Source of the DNA: Sphingomonas sp. 32-62-10
GTDB lineage: Bacteria > Pseudomonadota > Alphaproteobacteria > Sphingomonadales > Sphingomonadaceae
Length of the DNA stretch: 64,000 nucleotides
NCBI GenBank assembly: GCA_002280555.1
Contig: NCEE01000011.1
Coordinates: 83,043-147,042 of the forward strand
Direction: 5' to 3'
Below are positions 53,995 through 62,871 of this stretch, piece by piece. Every line of letters starts with the position of its first letter. Within the stretch, counting starts at the first letter, position 1. The notes under the pieces are model-generated. The model did no database searches and had not been told where the DNA came from. It worked only from the letters and a program-made list of their open reading frames with translations. The position numbers and the translations under genes are program-made.

Positions 53995-55068
53995 GTGCAG
54001 TCCGTCATCCCAAATCCGCTTTCAGCCTTTTCCGATGCGGGCATTGCCCGCATCCTGATTGTCGATGATTCTGTCGTCGCGCGTGCCGTGATCAGCCGGA
54101 TGCTCGATGCCAGCGAACGCTTTGTGATTGCCGGTGCCGTTGCCGACGCCCAGGCGGCGCTGTCGTTTCTGCAGAAGAACGAGGTCGACATCATTTTGCT
54201 CGACATCGAGATGCCCGGTGTGGACGGTTTGACTGCCCTGCCTGATATCATCGCCGCCGGGCGTGGTGCCCGCGTGCTGATCGTTTCTTCATCATGCGCG
54301 GAAGGGGCTGCAGCATCGATCCAGGCATTGACGCTGGGTGCGGCCGACACACTCGTGAAACCCAACACCGGCAATCTGGTGGGCAAGTTCGCCGATGTAC
54401 TGGAGGAGAAACTCACCCGGTTAATCGACGGCGGTGAGCGGATTCCAGGCCCAATCGCACCTTACGTCCATTCGACCGCGCTCGCCGATGATTTCGATAT
54501 CGTTGCCATCGGTGCGTCGACCGGCGGCATCCATGCTCTAAGCTTATTGCTTCGAGCGATCCCGGCCTCATGCCAGTTGCCGATTTTGATCACGCAGCAT
54601 CTGCCGCCGTCATTCATGCCCTATTTTGCCGCGCAGGTCGCGGTTCTGGCCGGGCGTCCTTGCGTTGTCGCCACCGATCACATGCGGATCGAGCGCGGGC
54701 GGGTGGTGATTGCACCGGGCGAGGCGCATTTGCGCTGCGTATCGGTAGGTGAAGGTGCCGCCTTGCGCCTGACCAGCGAACGATCGGCAACGGGGTGCAT
54801 GCCTTCGGTCGACCCGATGTTTCAGACGGTCGCAGACGTCTATGGTTCACGCGCTCTTGCAATCGTACTCAGCGGCATGGGTCGTGACGGCACCGATGGG
54901 GCTCGGCAGATCAACAGGGTTGGTGGCACCGTAATCGTCCAGGATCAGACGAGCTCGGTCGTTTGGGGAATGCCGGGCAGCGTTGCGTCGACTGGCATTG
55001 CCGATGCCGTGCTGGCGCCTGACGAGATTGGCCGGATCATCGCCCAGCAGCGCAGGCCGCAGCGATGA
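53995..55068 (+). CDS. cheB: CheB receptor methylesterase
   Basis: Receiver domain (LIVDDSVVAR, DIILLDIEMPGVDGL) fused through a linker to the methylesterase domain with Ser in AIGASTGGIHAL, His in LITQHLPPSFMPYFA and Asp in SGMGRDGTDGARQI. GTG start at 53995, 357 residues. Removes methyl groups from chemoreceptors when phosphorylated. It overlaps cheR by 4 nt. Confidence 0.95.
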   Translation: MQSVIPNPLSAFSDAGIARILIVDDSVVARAVISRMLDASERFVIAGAVADAQAALSFLQKNEVDIILLDIEMPGVDGLTALPDIIAAGRGARVLIVSSSCAEGAAASIQALTLGAADTLVKPNTGNLVGKFADVLEEKLTRLIDGGERIPGPIAPYVHSTALADDFDIVAIGASTGGIHALSLLLRAIPASCQLPILITQHLPPSFMPYFAAQVAVLAGRPCVVATDHMRIERGRVVIAPGEAHLRCVSVGEGAALRLTSERSATGCMPSVDPMFQTVADVYGSRALAIVLSGMGRDGTDGARQINRVGGTVIVQDQTSSVVWGMPGSVASTGIADAVLAPDEIGRIIAQQRRPQR

Positions 55069-55925
55069 TTATCAACCGCCAGCCCACCGCGCAAACGGGT
55101 GCAATGTCTGTGCTGGCAGCGCTGCTTGAATCCCGCACGGGGCAGCAAATTGCGGCCAACCGCGCTTGGCGCATAGAAACCGCGCTCAAGCCTGTCCTCA
55201 AGGCGCGTGGCCACGAAACGCTTGATCAGCTTGTCGCTGAATTGCTGGATGATCAGACGGGTATCATCGCCGATATGATCGTCGATGCATTACTCAATCA
55301 GGAAAGCTCCTTTTTTCGGGATGGGCAAATCCTCGATACCGTGGTCGCGGCAGTTAACGCGCGCGAAACCCCGGGAAGCCGGCGACTAAGGATTTGGTCC
55401 GCTGCGTGCTCGAACGGGCAGGAGCCGTTATCGCTGGCGATGCTCTTCGCCGATCGATTTGAACGCACGGGCACGGCCGAGCCAGAGATTCTGGCCACCG
55501 ATGTATCCGAAGCGGCGATCCAGCGCGCCCGCGCTGCGCGCTTTTCGCAGTTCGAAATTCAGCGTGGATTGCCCGTACGCCAGATGATCAAATGGTTCGA
55601 TGCGGTGGGTTCTGATTGGATCGCCAATCCCGACCTCGTCCGCAAGATTACGTTTCGCCGACACAATCTGGTCGGCGACCCGCCACCGTGCGGGCGTTTC
55701 GATGTGGTGTTGTGCCGTAACGTGCTGTTCTATCTCTCGCCCACGCTGCGTAAGCGTGTTTTTGATCTGCTGGCCGAAGTCATGCGGCCAGGCGGGTTGC
55801 TCGTCCTTGGTGCCGGAGAAACCGTCGCCGGACAGACCTGTGCATTCATCCCAAGCCCAGACTATCGTGGCCTGTACGAACGCGTCGTAACGCCTGCTTC
55901 AGCGATCGAAACTGCTGCCGCCTGA
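55065..55925 (+). CDS. cheR: CheR chemoreceptor methyltransferase
   Basis: SAM-dependent glutamate methyltransferase for chemoreceptors. The N-terminal helical domain includes NQESSFFRD, then the SAM-binding RIWSAACSNGQEPLSLAML, TDVSEAAIQRAR and the motif FDVVLCRNVLFYLSP. 286 residues with start at 55065; an internal Met at 55104 would give a shorter form. Partner of the preceding CheB. Confidence 0.95.
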   Translation: MIINRQPTAQTGAMSVLAALLESRTGQQIAANRAWRIETALKPVLKARGHETLDQLVAELLDDQTGIIADMIVDALLNQESSFFRDGQILDTVVAAVNARETPGSRRLRIWSAACSNGQEPLSLAMLFADRFERTGTAEPEILATDVSEAAIQRARAARFSQFEIQRGLPVRQMIKWFDAVGSDWIANPDLVRKITFRRHNLVGDPPPCGRFDVVLCRNVLFYLSPTLRKRVFDLLAEVMRPGGLLVLGAGETVAGQTCAFIPSPDYRGLYERVVTPASAIETAAA

Positions 55926-55950
55926 ATGGCCCAGCGTTTACTTTAATGCG

Positions 55951-56759
55951 GTGCCGCGCCAAGCGGCGATGATGGAACAGGGTGCGCTCCCAGAAAAACC
56001 GGCATTCGGGCCCCTCGACCTAGCTGCTGTGGTCGCGATGAATGTTCTTTGGGGTCTCAACACCGTCGCCGTGAAAGTCTCGGTTGATGCGATCTCGCCG
56101 ATGACAGCAGCATTTCTGCGGCAGACGATTGTGCTGCTCGTTTGCGCCACGGCGCTGCGCATCGTGCCCGGCAAGATGCGCGCGCTGACCGCACTCGGGA
56201 TTTTATCAGGCGGGGCATTCTACCTGGCGCTGAACCTTTCGCTCGCCGCAGCGACGAATGTTGGGGCGCTGGCGATCGCCGGCCAGCTGGGGGTGCCCTT
56301 CTCGTCAACGAACGCCTTGGGCTGGCGCTGACCGTGCTCGCGAGCCTTTTATGGGCAATCTGTTCGCTGATCCAGCGCAGCCTGATTGGTGTGCGGGTGC
56401 TGACGATTTATGCCTGGATCGGGCTGTGGGGTGCAATCACCCTGGGGCTTGCCGCCTGGGCAATCGAGCCAGCCGCCATGGCTGCTATTCCGGATATCCC
56501 GCTGCACACCCTGACCTGGGTTGGCTTCTCGGCCATCGGATCGACGGTGATGGCCCATGGCGCGATGTCTTGGCTGTTGCAGCGCCATTCGGTAGGCGTT
56601 GTCACACCACTGACGCTTGCGGCGCCGGTGATTTCGGTCTTTACCGCATCCTTGTACTTCAACACGCCAGTAACGGCGATCATGGTGTTCGGGGGGGCTT
56701 TGGCAATGCTGGGCGTAGCGATTGTCACGATACGAACCGCGCGGGCGCCAGCAGCATGA
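55951..56759 (+). pseudogene. EamA/DMT-family transporter with internal deletion and frameshift
   Basis: Ten-helix drug/metabolite transporter whose two halves are in different frames. The first half (MNVLWGLNTVAVKVS, PMTAAFLRQTIVLL, GALAIAGQLGVPFS) ends near 56300 and then stops at 56331. The second half continues in another frame as NERLGLALTVLASLLWAICSLIQRSLIGV and ends at 56759. Compared with relatives about 45-50 codons around the fourth and fifth helices are missing. Start GTG 55951 or ATG 55969. The end overlaps the amidase start in an ATGA. Confidence 0.75.
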
Positions 56760-57454
56760 CGATCATCGATGCACCATCGCCCAATTTCGACGAGCGCAAA
56801 CTGCCGATCACGATGATCGTGCTGCACTATACCGGTATGGAAGATGCAGAATCAGCCATCGCCCGGCTGCGCGACCCTGATGGTACGCCGCGTGTGTCAG
56901 CGCATTATGTGGTTGCCGAGGATGGCACCGTGCTTCGTCTGGTCGATGAGGACAAAAGGGCATGGCATGCCGGGGTTTCGAAATGGCGCGACATTCCGTC
57001 TGACATCAACAGTGCGTCGGTGGGGATCGAGATCGTCAATCCGGGGCATGAATTCGGCTATCGCCCCTTTCCTGACGAGCAGATCGCCTCCGTCATTCAG
57101 CTCGTGATGCAGATCAAGGATCGGTACGAGATTACGCGCGGCAATATCGTCGGCCATTCCGATATCGCGCCCGCCCGCAAGCGGGACCCGGGCGAGCTGT
57201 TTCCCTGGGGCAAACTTGCCCGGCTGCGCCTCGCCCTGCCGCGCCCGACCAAGAATTTGATGGACCCGAACTGGACGCAGGGCGGCTTTCTGCTCGCGCT
57301 CGAACGGTTTGGCTATGACGTGACTGATCCCATGGCGGCAATCATGGCGTTCCAGCGCCGTTTTCGCCCGGAGATGATCGACGGGGAGGTTGATGCTGAG
57401 TGCAGAATGATCTTGTTGGCGCTGCTGTTGCCAAAGCCACAGGGCGACGACTAA
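56756..57454 (+). CDS. N-acetylmuramoyl-L-alanine amidase (AmpD-like)
   Basis: Amidase_2 (PGRP fold) enzyme for peptidoglycan turnover. Zinc ligands: His in VLHYTGM, His and Asp in GHSDIAPARKRDPG; DEDKRAWHAGVS and VGIEIVNPGHEFGY are typical. A C-terminal peptidoglycan-binding-like segment (MAAIMAFQRRFRPEMIDGEVD) follows. About 232 residues, no signal peptide, so cytoplasmic and AmpD-like. Only about 9 bases separate its stop from rnpB. Confidence 0.9.
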   Translation: MTIIDAPSPNFDERKLPITMIVLHYTGMEDAESAIARLRDPDGTPRVSAHYVVAEDGTVLRLVDEDKRAWHAGVSKWRDIPSDINSASVGIEIVNPGHEFGYRPFPDEQIASVIQLVMQIKDRYEITRGNIVGHSDIAPARKRDPGELFPWGKLARLRLALPRPTKNLMDPNWTQGGFLLALERFGYDVTDPMAAIMAFQRRFRPEMIDGEVDAECRMILLALLLPKPQGDD

Positions 57455-57463
57455 GGCTACCCC

Positions 57464-57855
<392 letters not shown>

Positions 57856-57915
57856 ATTTATCCAAGAAAGCCAAGCTTAGAGCGTGATGTCTTTAGGTTG
57901 GATCAGCCCCGTAAG

Positions 57916-57984
57916 CCGTTCGCCCTGAGCGTAGTCGAAGGGCACGCGCAACGTGTAGGCTTCGACGTCGCTCAGCCCGAACGG
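57916..57984. repeat. REP-like palindromic element after rnpB
   Basis: Arms CCGTTCGCCCTGAGC...GTCGAAGGGC (57916-57943) and GGCTTCGAC...GAACGG (57958-57984) form an imperfect inverted repeat. Its ends and core match the repeat at 5552-5620 in gspJ. It lies in the 162-base gap between rnpB and the carbonic-anhydrase stop; no other feature is seen in that gap. Confidence 0.85.
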
Positions 57985-58017
57985 AGGTAACTTCAGGTAA
58001 CCAAAAGTCATCAGACT

Positions 58018-58665
58018 CTAGGCGCTGGCGTGCAGCACCTTATCTGGGCGAGCGACACCGTCGAGCGGCGTCTTGGCATCGATTTCGAGCAGCGGTTTAA
58101 TGTGCCCGTCGCGAATGTCATAGACCCAGCCGTGCAGGAACACTTCCTGCTGGCGTGCCCATGCCGCCTGGATCAGTTTGGTGTGCGCCAGCTTCACCAA
58201 CTGGTCCCGCACATTCACTTCGACTAATCGGTTGACCCGGGTTTCGTCATCGGCCTGGCCAAGCACCTCCTCTTCATGGGCGTGGAGCACGGCGCGGGCG
58301 TTGCTGAGCCATGCATCCACGGCCCCTTCTGTCCCACCCGCCAGGGTGGCCTGCAGACCGCCGCAGCCATAATGCCCGCAGACCATGATGTGGCGAACCG
58401 CCAACACATCGACTGCATATTGCAACACCGACATCAGGTTCAGATCGTCTTCATTAACCAGATTGGCAACATTGCGATGGATAAACATCCCGCCCGGCGG
58501 GGTCATTGTCATCTGTTCGGGGCTGACGCGGCTGTCCGAACAGCCGATCCACAGGAAATCGGGTTTCTGACCGGCAATCTGGCGCTTGAAAAACTCCGGA
58601 TTTTCGTCGGTGAGTTCTTTGGCCCAGGCCTTGTTGGCGAGCAGCAGCTGCTTGTAATGTCTCAT
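58018..58665 (-). CDS. Beta-class carbonic anhydrase
   Basis: Zinc enzyme interconverting CO2 and bicarbonate. Zinc ligands: Cys in FLWIGCSDSRVSPE and His-x2-Cys in VCGHYGCGGLQATL, with the Asp/Arg pair of CSDSR. 215 residues. The 4-nt overlap with the SulP transporter gene upstream suggests that anhydrase and bicarbonate/anion transport work together. Confidence 0.95.
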   Translation of the reverse strand: MRHYKQLLLANKAWAKELTDENPEFFKRQIAGQKPDFLWIGCSDSRVSPEQMTMTPPGGMFIHRNVANLVNEDDLNLMSVLQYAVDVLAVRHIMVCGHYGCGGLQATLAGGTEGAVDAWLSNARAVLHAHEEEVLGQADDETRVNRLVEVNVRDQLVKLAHTKLIQAAWARQQEVFLHGWVYDIRDGHIKPLLEIDAKTPLDGVARPDKVLHASA

Positions 58666-60242
58666 GCGAAGCGAACCCCATAGGATGGCGCATTGATTTT
58701 CGGCGCAGTCCGCTCGGCAACATCGCCGCGAACATGGACATCGATGTTGCGGAATTTCGCGCCTTTGATGAACGCATTGATGATGTCGATGTTGTCGAGA
58801 TCGACATAGTTGGTCGACGACAAATCAATCACCAGCACCGACCCATCAGGCACCTTGTTCAGCGCCTGCTGCAATTCATATTTGTGGATGAAATATAGAT
58901 TACGGCGTGCGCGCAGCAGGCAATCCTCGCCATCGACCGCAAAGGTGATCGCCGGGCGGAAATTGCGCGCAATGACGAACACAAAGCCGACCACGAGCCC
59001 AACCATAATACCAATCAGCAGATCGGTGAACAGAATCGCCCCGATCGTCACAACAAACGGAATGAACTGCGAAAAACCTTGCCTGAAGCGTTCGATGAAC
59101 AGGGCAGGGTTGGTCAGCTTGTAACCGGTGGCGATCAGGACTGCGGCAAGCGCCGACAGCGGGATAAGGTTCAGCACCGCCGGAATGAAGGCGACCGACA
59201 CCAGCAACCAGATGCCGTGCATCACCGATGAGGCCTTGCTTTCGGCACCCGCCATCACATTGGCCGAGGATCGCACGATGACCGAGGTAACCGGCAAGCC
59301 CCCGATCAGACCCGAGACGATGTTCCCGCTGCCCTGGGCGAGCAATTCCCAGTTCTTATCCGTTGTTCGGCGACGCGGATCGAGTTCATCGACGGCTTTC
59401 ACGCTCAGCAGCGATTCAAGGCTGGCGACGATCGCCAGCGTGATCGCCGTGGTCCACAGCGCCGTGGAGCCGATCGCCGAAAAGTCAGGGAAAGTGAACA
59501 ACCCAACGAAGGCGTCGAAGTCTGCGGCGATCGGCACTTGCACCAGATGTTTTGGCCCAAGCGCCCATTCAGGCTTAAACAACGCCAGCAAGGCATTGCC
59601 GACCACACCCATCACGACAACGACAAGCGGGCCGGGGAGCAGCTTGAACGGCCCCTGCTTGGGCTTAAACTTATCCCAGGCAAACAGAAAAACGGTACAG
59701 GTTATGCCGATAATAGCCGCCCCGGGGGTCAGCCGTTCGGTAAGGCTAATCCATAAGGAAGACAGCGTGTTGCCGCCGTCAGCTTCGATGAAGTTCTCGC
59801 TGCCAACAAATTCCTTTTCGAAACCAACCGCAAAGGGGATCTGTTTCAGGATCAGGATAAGGCCGATCGCCGCCAGCATCCCGGTGATCACCGATGACGG
59901 CACGAATTCGCCCAGAATACCGGCCCGCGAGATCGAGAAGGCGATTTGGAGCGCACCGGCGATCACCACCGCGGCCAGAAATACCTGATAACTTGGCAGG
60001 CTTTGAATCGCCTCAAGCACGATCACCGTCAATCCAGCTGCCGGTCCGCTGACCGAGAGCGGCGAGCGCGACAGCAGGCCGACCACAATGCCGCCAACAA
60101 TACCGGCTATCAGTCCGGAAAACAGCGGCGCGCCGGAAGCGAGCGCGATGCCGAGGCAAAGTGGCAAAGCCACCAGCGAAACGACAATGGAAGCAGGCAC
60201 ATCGGCCCGCCAGGCGGTTAACATCGAAACAGGTTTAGTCAT
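58662..60242 (-). CDS. SulP-family anion (probably bicarbonate) transporter
   Basis: Inner-membrane anion transporter of the SulP/SLC26 family with about ten to twelve helices. PASIVVSLVALPLCLGIALASGAPLFSGLIAGIVGG opens it, followed by a SGPAAG motif. A cytoplasmic STAS-like domain (SVLVIDLSSTNYVDLDNIDIINAF) closes it. 526 residues. The fused operon with carbonic anhydrase favours bicarbonate over sulfate as substrate; this is inference. Confidence 0.9.
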   Translation of the reverse strand: MTKPVSMLTAWRADVPASIVVSLVALPLCLGIALASGAPLFSGLIAGIVGGIVVGLLSRSPLSVSGPAAGLTVIVLEAIQSLPSYQVFLAAVVIAGALQIAFSISRAGILGEFVPSSVITGMLAAIGLILILKQIPFAVGFEKEFVGSENFIEADGGNTLSSLWISLTERLTPGAAIIGITCTVFLFAWDKFKPKQGPFKLLPGPLVVVVMGVVGNALLALFKPEWALGPKHLVQVPIAADFDAFVGLFTFPDFSAIGSTALWTTAITLAIVASLESLLSVKAVDELDPRRRTTDKNWELLAQGSGNIVSGLIGGLPVTSVIVRSSANVMAGAESKASSVMHGIWLLVSVAFIPAVLNLIPLSALAAVLIATGYKLTNPALFIERFRQGFSQFIPFVVTIGAILFTDLLIGIMVGLVVGFVFVIARNFRPAITFAVDGEDCLLRARRNLYFIHKYELQQALNKVPDGSVLVIDLSSTNYVDLDNIDIINAFIKGAKFRNIDVHVRGDVAERTAPKINAPSYGVRFA

Positions 60243-60441
60243 TGGACTCCCGCGTCATCGAAGATGCATCAGCGCTGTCGACAATCGCAAACTCTATGCA
60301 ATTGCCTTGCAGGACGCGGAACCCCTGAAAATGTTTCAAATGATTGCCGATCAGCAACGCTTTGCGTCTGAAGGCGATCCGCGTTCGCCATGGTATACGC
60401 CGTCATGGCATTCCGCATCAATCTTGCCTAAGTGAGCGGTC

Positions 60442-60981
60442 ATGGCACGTTCGACACGCTCTGTAGATTGGGGATTCCCGCGCTGGCGTGGCTATGGCAG
60501 CGGCCGCGAAGCCACCCAGGTGCGCCTGTGCGACCGTCATGGCTGTACCGAGCCGGGCAACTGCCCAGCCCCGAAATCGCCGAACAGCCCTGAACGCTGG
60601 TATTTCTGCCAGGTGCACGCCGGCGAGTATAATCGCGGCTGGAATTACTTCGAAGGGCTGACCGCCGAAGAGGCTGCAGCGCGTGAGGCCGAGGAAACCC
60701 GTGACACCTCAGGCTACACCGAATCCCGCCACAATAGTTGGGCAGGGCCGGGTGACGGCAGCCGATCGCGCGACGAAATGCGCGCGCTCGATTTGTTTGA
60801 GCTTGAACCCGATGCCGATTTCGAAGCCGTTCGGGTGGCGTGGCGCAAGATGGCAAAGGCCAACCATCCCGATGTTCGCCCCGGAGACAAGGATGCGGCC
60901 GCACGTTTCCAGGCCATTCAGGCGGCGTATGACGTGCTGCGCGTTGCCGAGGAAAACCGGCAGTGGCGCGGACCCGAGTGA
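60442..60981 (+). CDS. J-domain protein with N-terminal Cys/His cluster
   Basis: 179-residue cytoplasmic protein. The C-terminal third is a J domain with the HPD motif in KANHPDVRPGDKDAAARFQAI and should stimulate a DnaK. The N-terminal part contains Cys and His residues in LCDRHGCTEPGNCPAP and YFCQVHAGEYNRG, suggesting a metal-binding module. It overlaps the next gene by 4 nt. Not a DnaJ itself (no G/F or DnaJ zinc repeats). Confidence 0.85.
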   Translation: MARSTRSVDWGFPRWRGYGSGREATQVRLCDRHGCTEPGNCPAPKSPNSPERWYFCQVHAGEYNRGWNYFEGLTAEEAAAREAEETRDTSGYTESRHNSWAGPGDGSRSRDEMRALDLFELEPDADFEAVRVAWRKMAKANHPDVRPGDKDAAARFQAIQAAYDVLRVAEENRQWRGPE

Positions 60982-61307
60982 AGCATCTCGTCAAGTCCAA
61001 CTGGTCTACCGCGCTGCTGGTCTGCGCCAAATGTTCCAAACGCCTCGACGGTGGCTTCGGCAAGAAGGGTAAGCAATCGCTCGCCAAGGCCTTGAGGCGG
61101 CAGTTCGGGATCAAGCGCTTCCGCAAGAGCCCGGTCGGCGTGGTCGAGGTGAAATGCCTGGGCGTCTGTCCGCGCGGTGCGGTAACGTTGGTCGATGCGC
61201 GTGATCCGGGTAACTGGCGGCTTGTGCCCGCGGGCGCCGATCTGGCCGTCCTGGCCGATACGCTGGGATTGGCGGCACCGCCGCCGTCCTATCAGTCAGC
61301 CGAATAG
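60978..61307 (+). CDS. Thioredoxin-fold [2Fe-2S] ferredoxin-like protein
   Basis: 109-residue (2Fe-2S) ferredoxin of the thioredoxin-like/CbiW type. The two Cys pairs are CAKC (near residue 17) and CLGVCPRGA (near residue 60). GTG start at 60978, overlapping the J-domain stop. The same module appears in small ferredoxins next to cobalamin genes, but no such genes are here. Converges on sufE with 16 bases of overlap. Confidence 0.78.
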   Translation: MKHLVKSNWSTALLVCAKCSKRLDGGFGKKGKQSLAKALRRQFGIKRFRKSPVGVVEVKCLGVCPRGAVTLVDARDPGNWRLVPAGADLAVLADTLGLAAPPPSYQSAE

Positions 61308-61702
61308 CGCGCGGCAGTTTCGCGGATCAGGGCAATCATATTGGGGATGCCTTGGGTCCGATTTGAACTCAGCTGGTTCTTCAAATCGAAAGGGGCGAGT
61401 GCCGCCTCGATATCGGTCTGGCTGATCTGGGCGGGGCCCTGATCCTGCACCGTTTCTAGCACCAACGCGATGATGCCCTTCGTAATCGCGGCGTTGCTAT
61501 CCGCCAGAAAATGCAGCGTGCCGTCATCTCGACGCGTGGGATAAACCCAAACCGAGGCAGAGCAGCCCCGGACGAGCGTCGCATCAGTCTTCAGCGCATC
61601 AGGCATGGGTTCCAGCGCGCGGCCCAGATCGATCAGGAAACGATACCGATCATCGGCATCCAGAAATTCATATTCTTCGTGAAGGTCGGAGAGGCTGGTC
61701 AT
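61292..61702 (-). CDS. sufE: SufE-family sulfur acceptor
   Basis: 136-residue sulfur-transfer protein that takes persulfide from a cysteine desulfurase. The acceptor Cys47 is in LVRGCSASVWVYP. Typical length and fold. The two desulfurases at 41.7-43.8 kb could be partners, though a SufS outside the window is more usual. Confidence 0.92.
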   Translation of the reverse strand: MTSLSDLHEEYEFLDADDRYRFLIDLGRALEPMPDALKTDATLVRGCSASVWVYPTRRDDGTLHFLADSNAAITKGIIALVLETVQDQGPAQISQTDIEAALAPFDLKNQLSSNRTQGIPNMIALIRETAARYSAD

Positions 61703-61708
61703 GCCAGC

Positions 61709-61738
61709 CCCGCTAGCGGGATGGACCTTAGAGGTCCA
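61709..61738. promoter_or_regulatory. Two adjacent hairpins between the psp array and sufE
   Basis: CCCGCTAGCGGG (61709-61720) is a perfect 12-base palindrome; next to it TGGACCT (61722-61728) and AGGTCCA (61732-61738) form a 7-base inverted repeat that spans the stop of the last psp-array gene. No T-run follows on the minus strand, so this is not a classical terminator, but it is the likely 3' boundary of the psp transcript. Confidence 0.45.
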
Positions 61739-61970
61739 CCCCGGCGGCGATTGCTTCGAGCTTGCGGATGCGTTCTTTCAGATCTGCGATTTCGATGCGA
61801 GCGCTAGCGCTCGGGCCCTGTACCGCCGGCAGGGACTGGTGCTCACCGCGCATCAGTTCCTGCTGTTTGAGTGAGAGCCAGCCGCGCCAGCTGGCCAGGG
61901 CGGCGAAGGTCACCATCGCCAGCCCGGCAAGCGTTGCGGTGGCGAGCGTGACATAGATAGTCGGGTCCAT
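61728..61970 (-). CDS. PspB-like small membrane protein (array member 5)
   Basis: 80 residues. One N-terminal transmembrane helix (YVTLATATLAGLAMVTFAALAS) then a charged region ending in a coiled coil (IEIADLKERIRKLEAIAAG), a reduced version of the motif shared by its neighbours. ATG 61970 was preferred over an upstream TTG because GGAG stands 9 bases before it. It is the last gene of the psp array. Confidence 0.75.
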   Translation of the reverse strand: MDPTIYVTLATATLAGLAMVTFAALASWRGWLSLKQQELMRGEHQSLPAVQGPSASARIEIADLKERIRKLEAIAAGVDL

Positions 61971-61981
61971 TATCAATGCTC

Positions 61982-62224
61982 CTAGCGATTGTCGCGCAGC
62001 TTCTCGATCTCACGATCGAGGCGGGCGGCGTTGTTTTCGTCGGTCGCGAGCCTTTCGAGCACGGCGATCCGGTCCTTCAGTCTGTTCACTTCATCGCGCA
62101 GGCGGCGGGCATCAGGATCGCTGGCAAGTGACGGAGCGGTGCCCCGTGCTTCATACCGCGCCTGCAAGACCCGAGCAGCCATCACAACGACCACGATCAA
62201 AACAATGGCGGTCGAAAAATTCAT
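61982..62224 (-). CDS. PspB-like small membrane protein (array member 4)
   Basis: 80 residues: a hydrophobic helix (FSTAIVLIVVVVMAARVL) and a coiled-coil tail with VNRLKDRIAVLERLATD followed by LDREIEKLRD. This tail is the shared psp-array motif. ATG 62224 has AGGGAG 8 bases upstream; an earlier GTG would add three residues. Confidence 0.78.
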   Translation of the reverse strand: MNFSTAIVLIVVVVMAARVLQARYEARGTAPSLASDPDARRLRDEVNRLKDRIAVLERLATDENNAARLDREIEKLRDNR

Positions 62225-62251
62225 TGACGTCACTCCCTGTCGTTTATTGTT

Positions 62252-62518
62252 CTAGTTCAGCGGGGTATCGCGCAGCTTTTCGATCTCGTCGGCGATATCG
62301 ATGCCGCGATCGGTGGTGATCCGTTCGAGCACCCGCACCCGCTGTTCGAGCCGTTCGGTCTGCGCGGCATATTGCGCAGCCTTTTCGGCGATCAGGCTCG
62401 CTTCGGTTTCGAGCTGCTTTTCGCGGAGACGCAGCCAGGGCTGCACGATCTGCTTTGCGATAACTGCGACGATCGGGATCATCAGTGCCAAAATGGGAAT
62501 GAAAACGCCGTAATTCAT
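62252..62518 (-). CDS. PspB-like small membrane protein (array member 3)
   Basis: 88 residues: transmembrane helix (PILALMIPIVAVIAKQIVQ), a charged helix with repeated AEKAAQYAAQTE, and the shared tail RLEQRVRVLERITTDRG then IADEIEKLRD. AGGA stands before the ATG. Confidence 0.8.
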   Translation of the reverse strand: MNYGVFIPILALMIPIVAVIAKQIVQPWLRLREKQLETEASLIAEKAAQYAAQTERLEQRVRVLERITTDRGIDIADEIEKLRDTPLN

Positions 62519-62527
62519 GTTCTGTCC

Positions 62528-62848
62528 TTAATTCGGCTGACGACGCAGAGCTTCAATCTCTGTGTGGAGACTGTGTGAACCGTCGGTGACGATCCGCTCG
62601 ACATTGCCCAATCGATCCTTGATCGAACCGAGCTCGGCGCGCAGCTGGGCGTTTTCCTGGCTCAGCAGCTTGATCCGCTCGATCGATTCCTGGTCAGTCT
62701 TGGGATAGATCGCCTGTCCCCATTGCCCATCCAGAGGGTAGCCGTGGCGGATGCGCATCCAGGTGGTGAGGACCCACCCGATCATGCCTGCCACGCCAAC
62801 CACTGCAATCGCCGGGGCAAAGGTCTGAAAGAAAATCATCTTATCCAT
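62528..62848 (-). CDS. PspB-like small membrane protein (array member 2)
   Basis: 106 residues: transmembrane helix ending GMIGWVLTTWMRIRHGYPLDG, then a charged segment and the shared tail ELGSIKDRLGNVERIVTDG and IEALRR. The stretch GWVxTTWxRxxHGYPL is nearly identical to member 1, so these two are the closest pair. GGGGAA precedes the ATG. Confidence 0.8.
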   Translation of the reverse strand: MDKMIFFQTFAPAIAVVGVAGMIGWVLTTWMRIRHGYPLDGQWGQAIYPKTDQESIERIKLLSQENAQLRAELGSIKDRLGNVERIVTDGSHSLHTEIEALRRQPN

Positions 62849-62871
62849 GGTTGTTCCCCTCGCTGGCGGGT

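Noticed and set aside
54000..56000. A second chemoreceptor or CheD hidden near cheB/cheR
   Set aside because: All frames there are accounted for by cheB, cheR and the DMT transporter; no receptor signalling-domain sequence appears.
59128..59988. Plus-strand frame opposite the SulP gene
   Set aside because: Ser/Thr/Pro-rich shadow frame with no start signal; the SulP helices and STAS region are on the minus strand.
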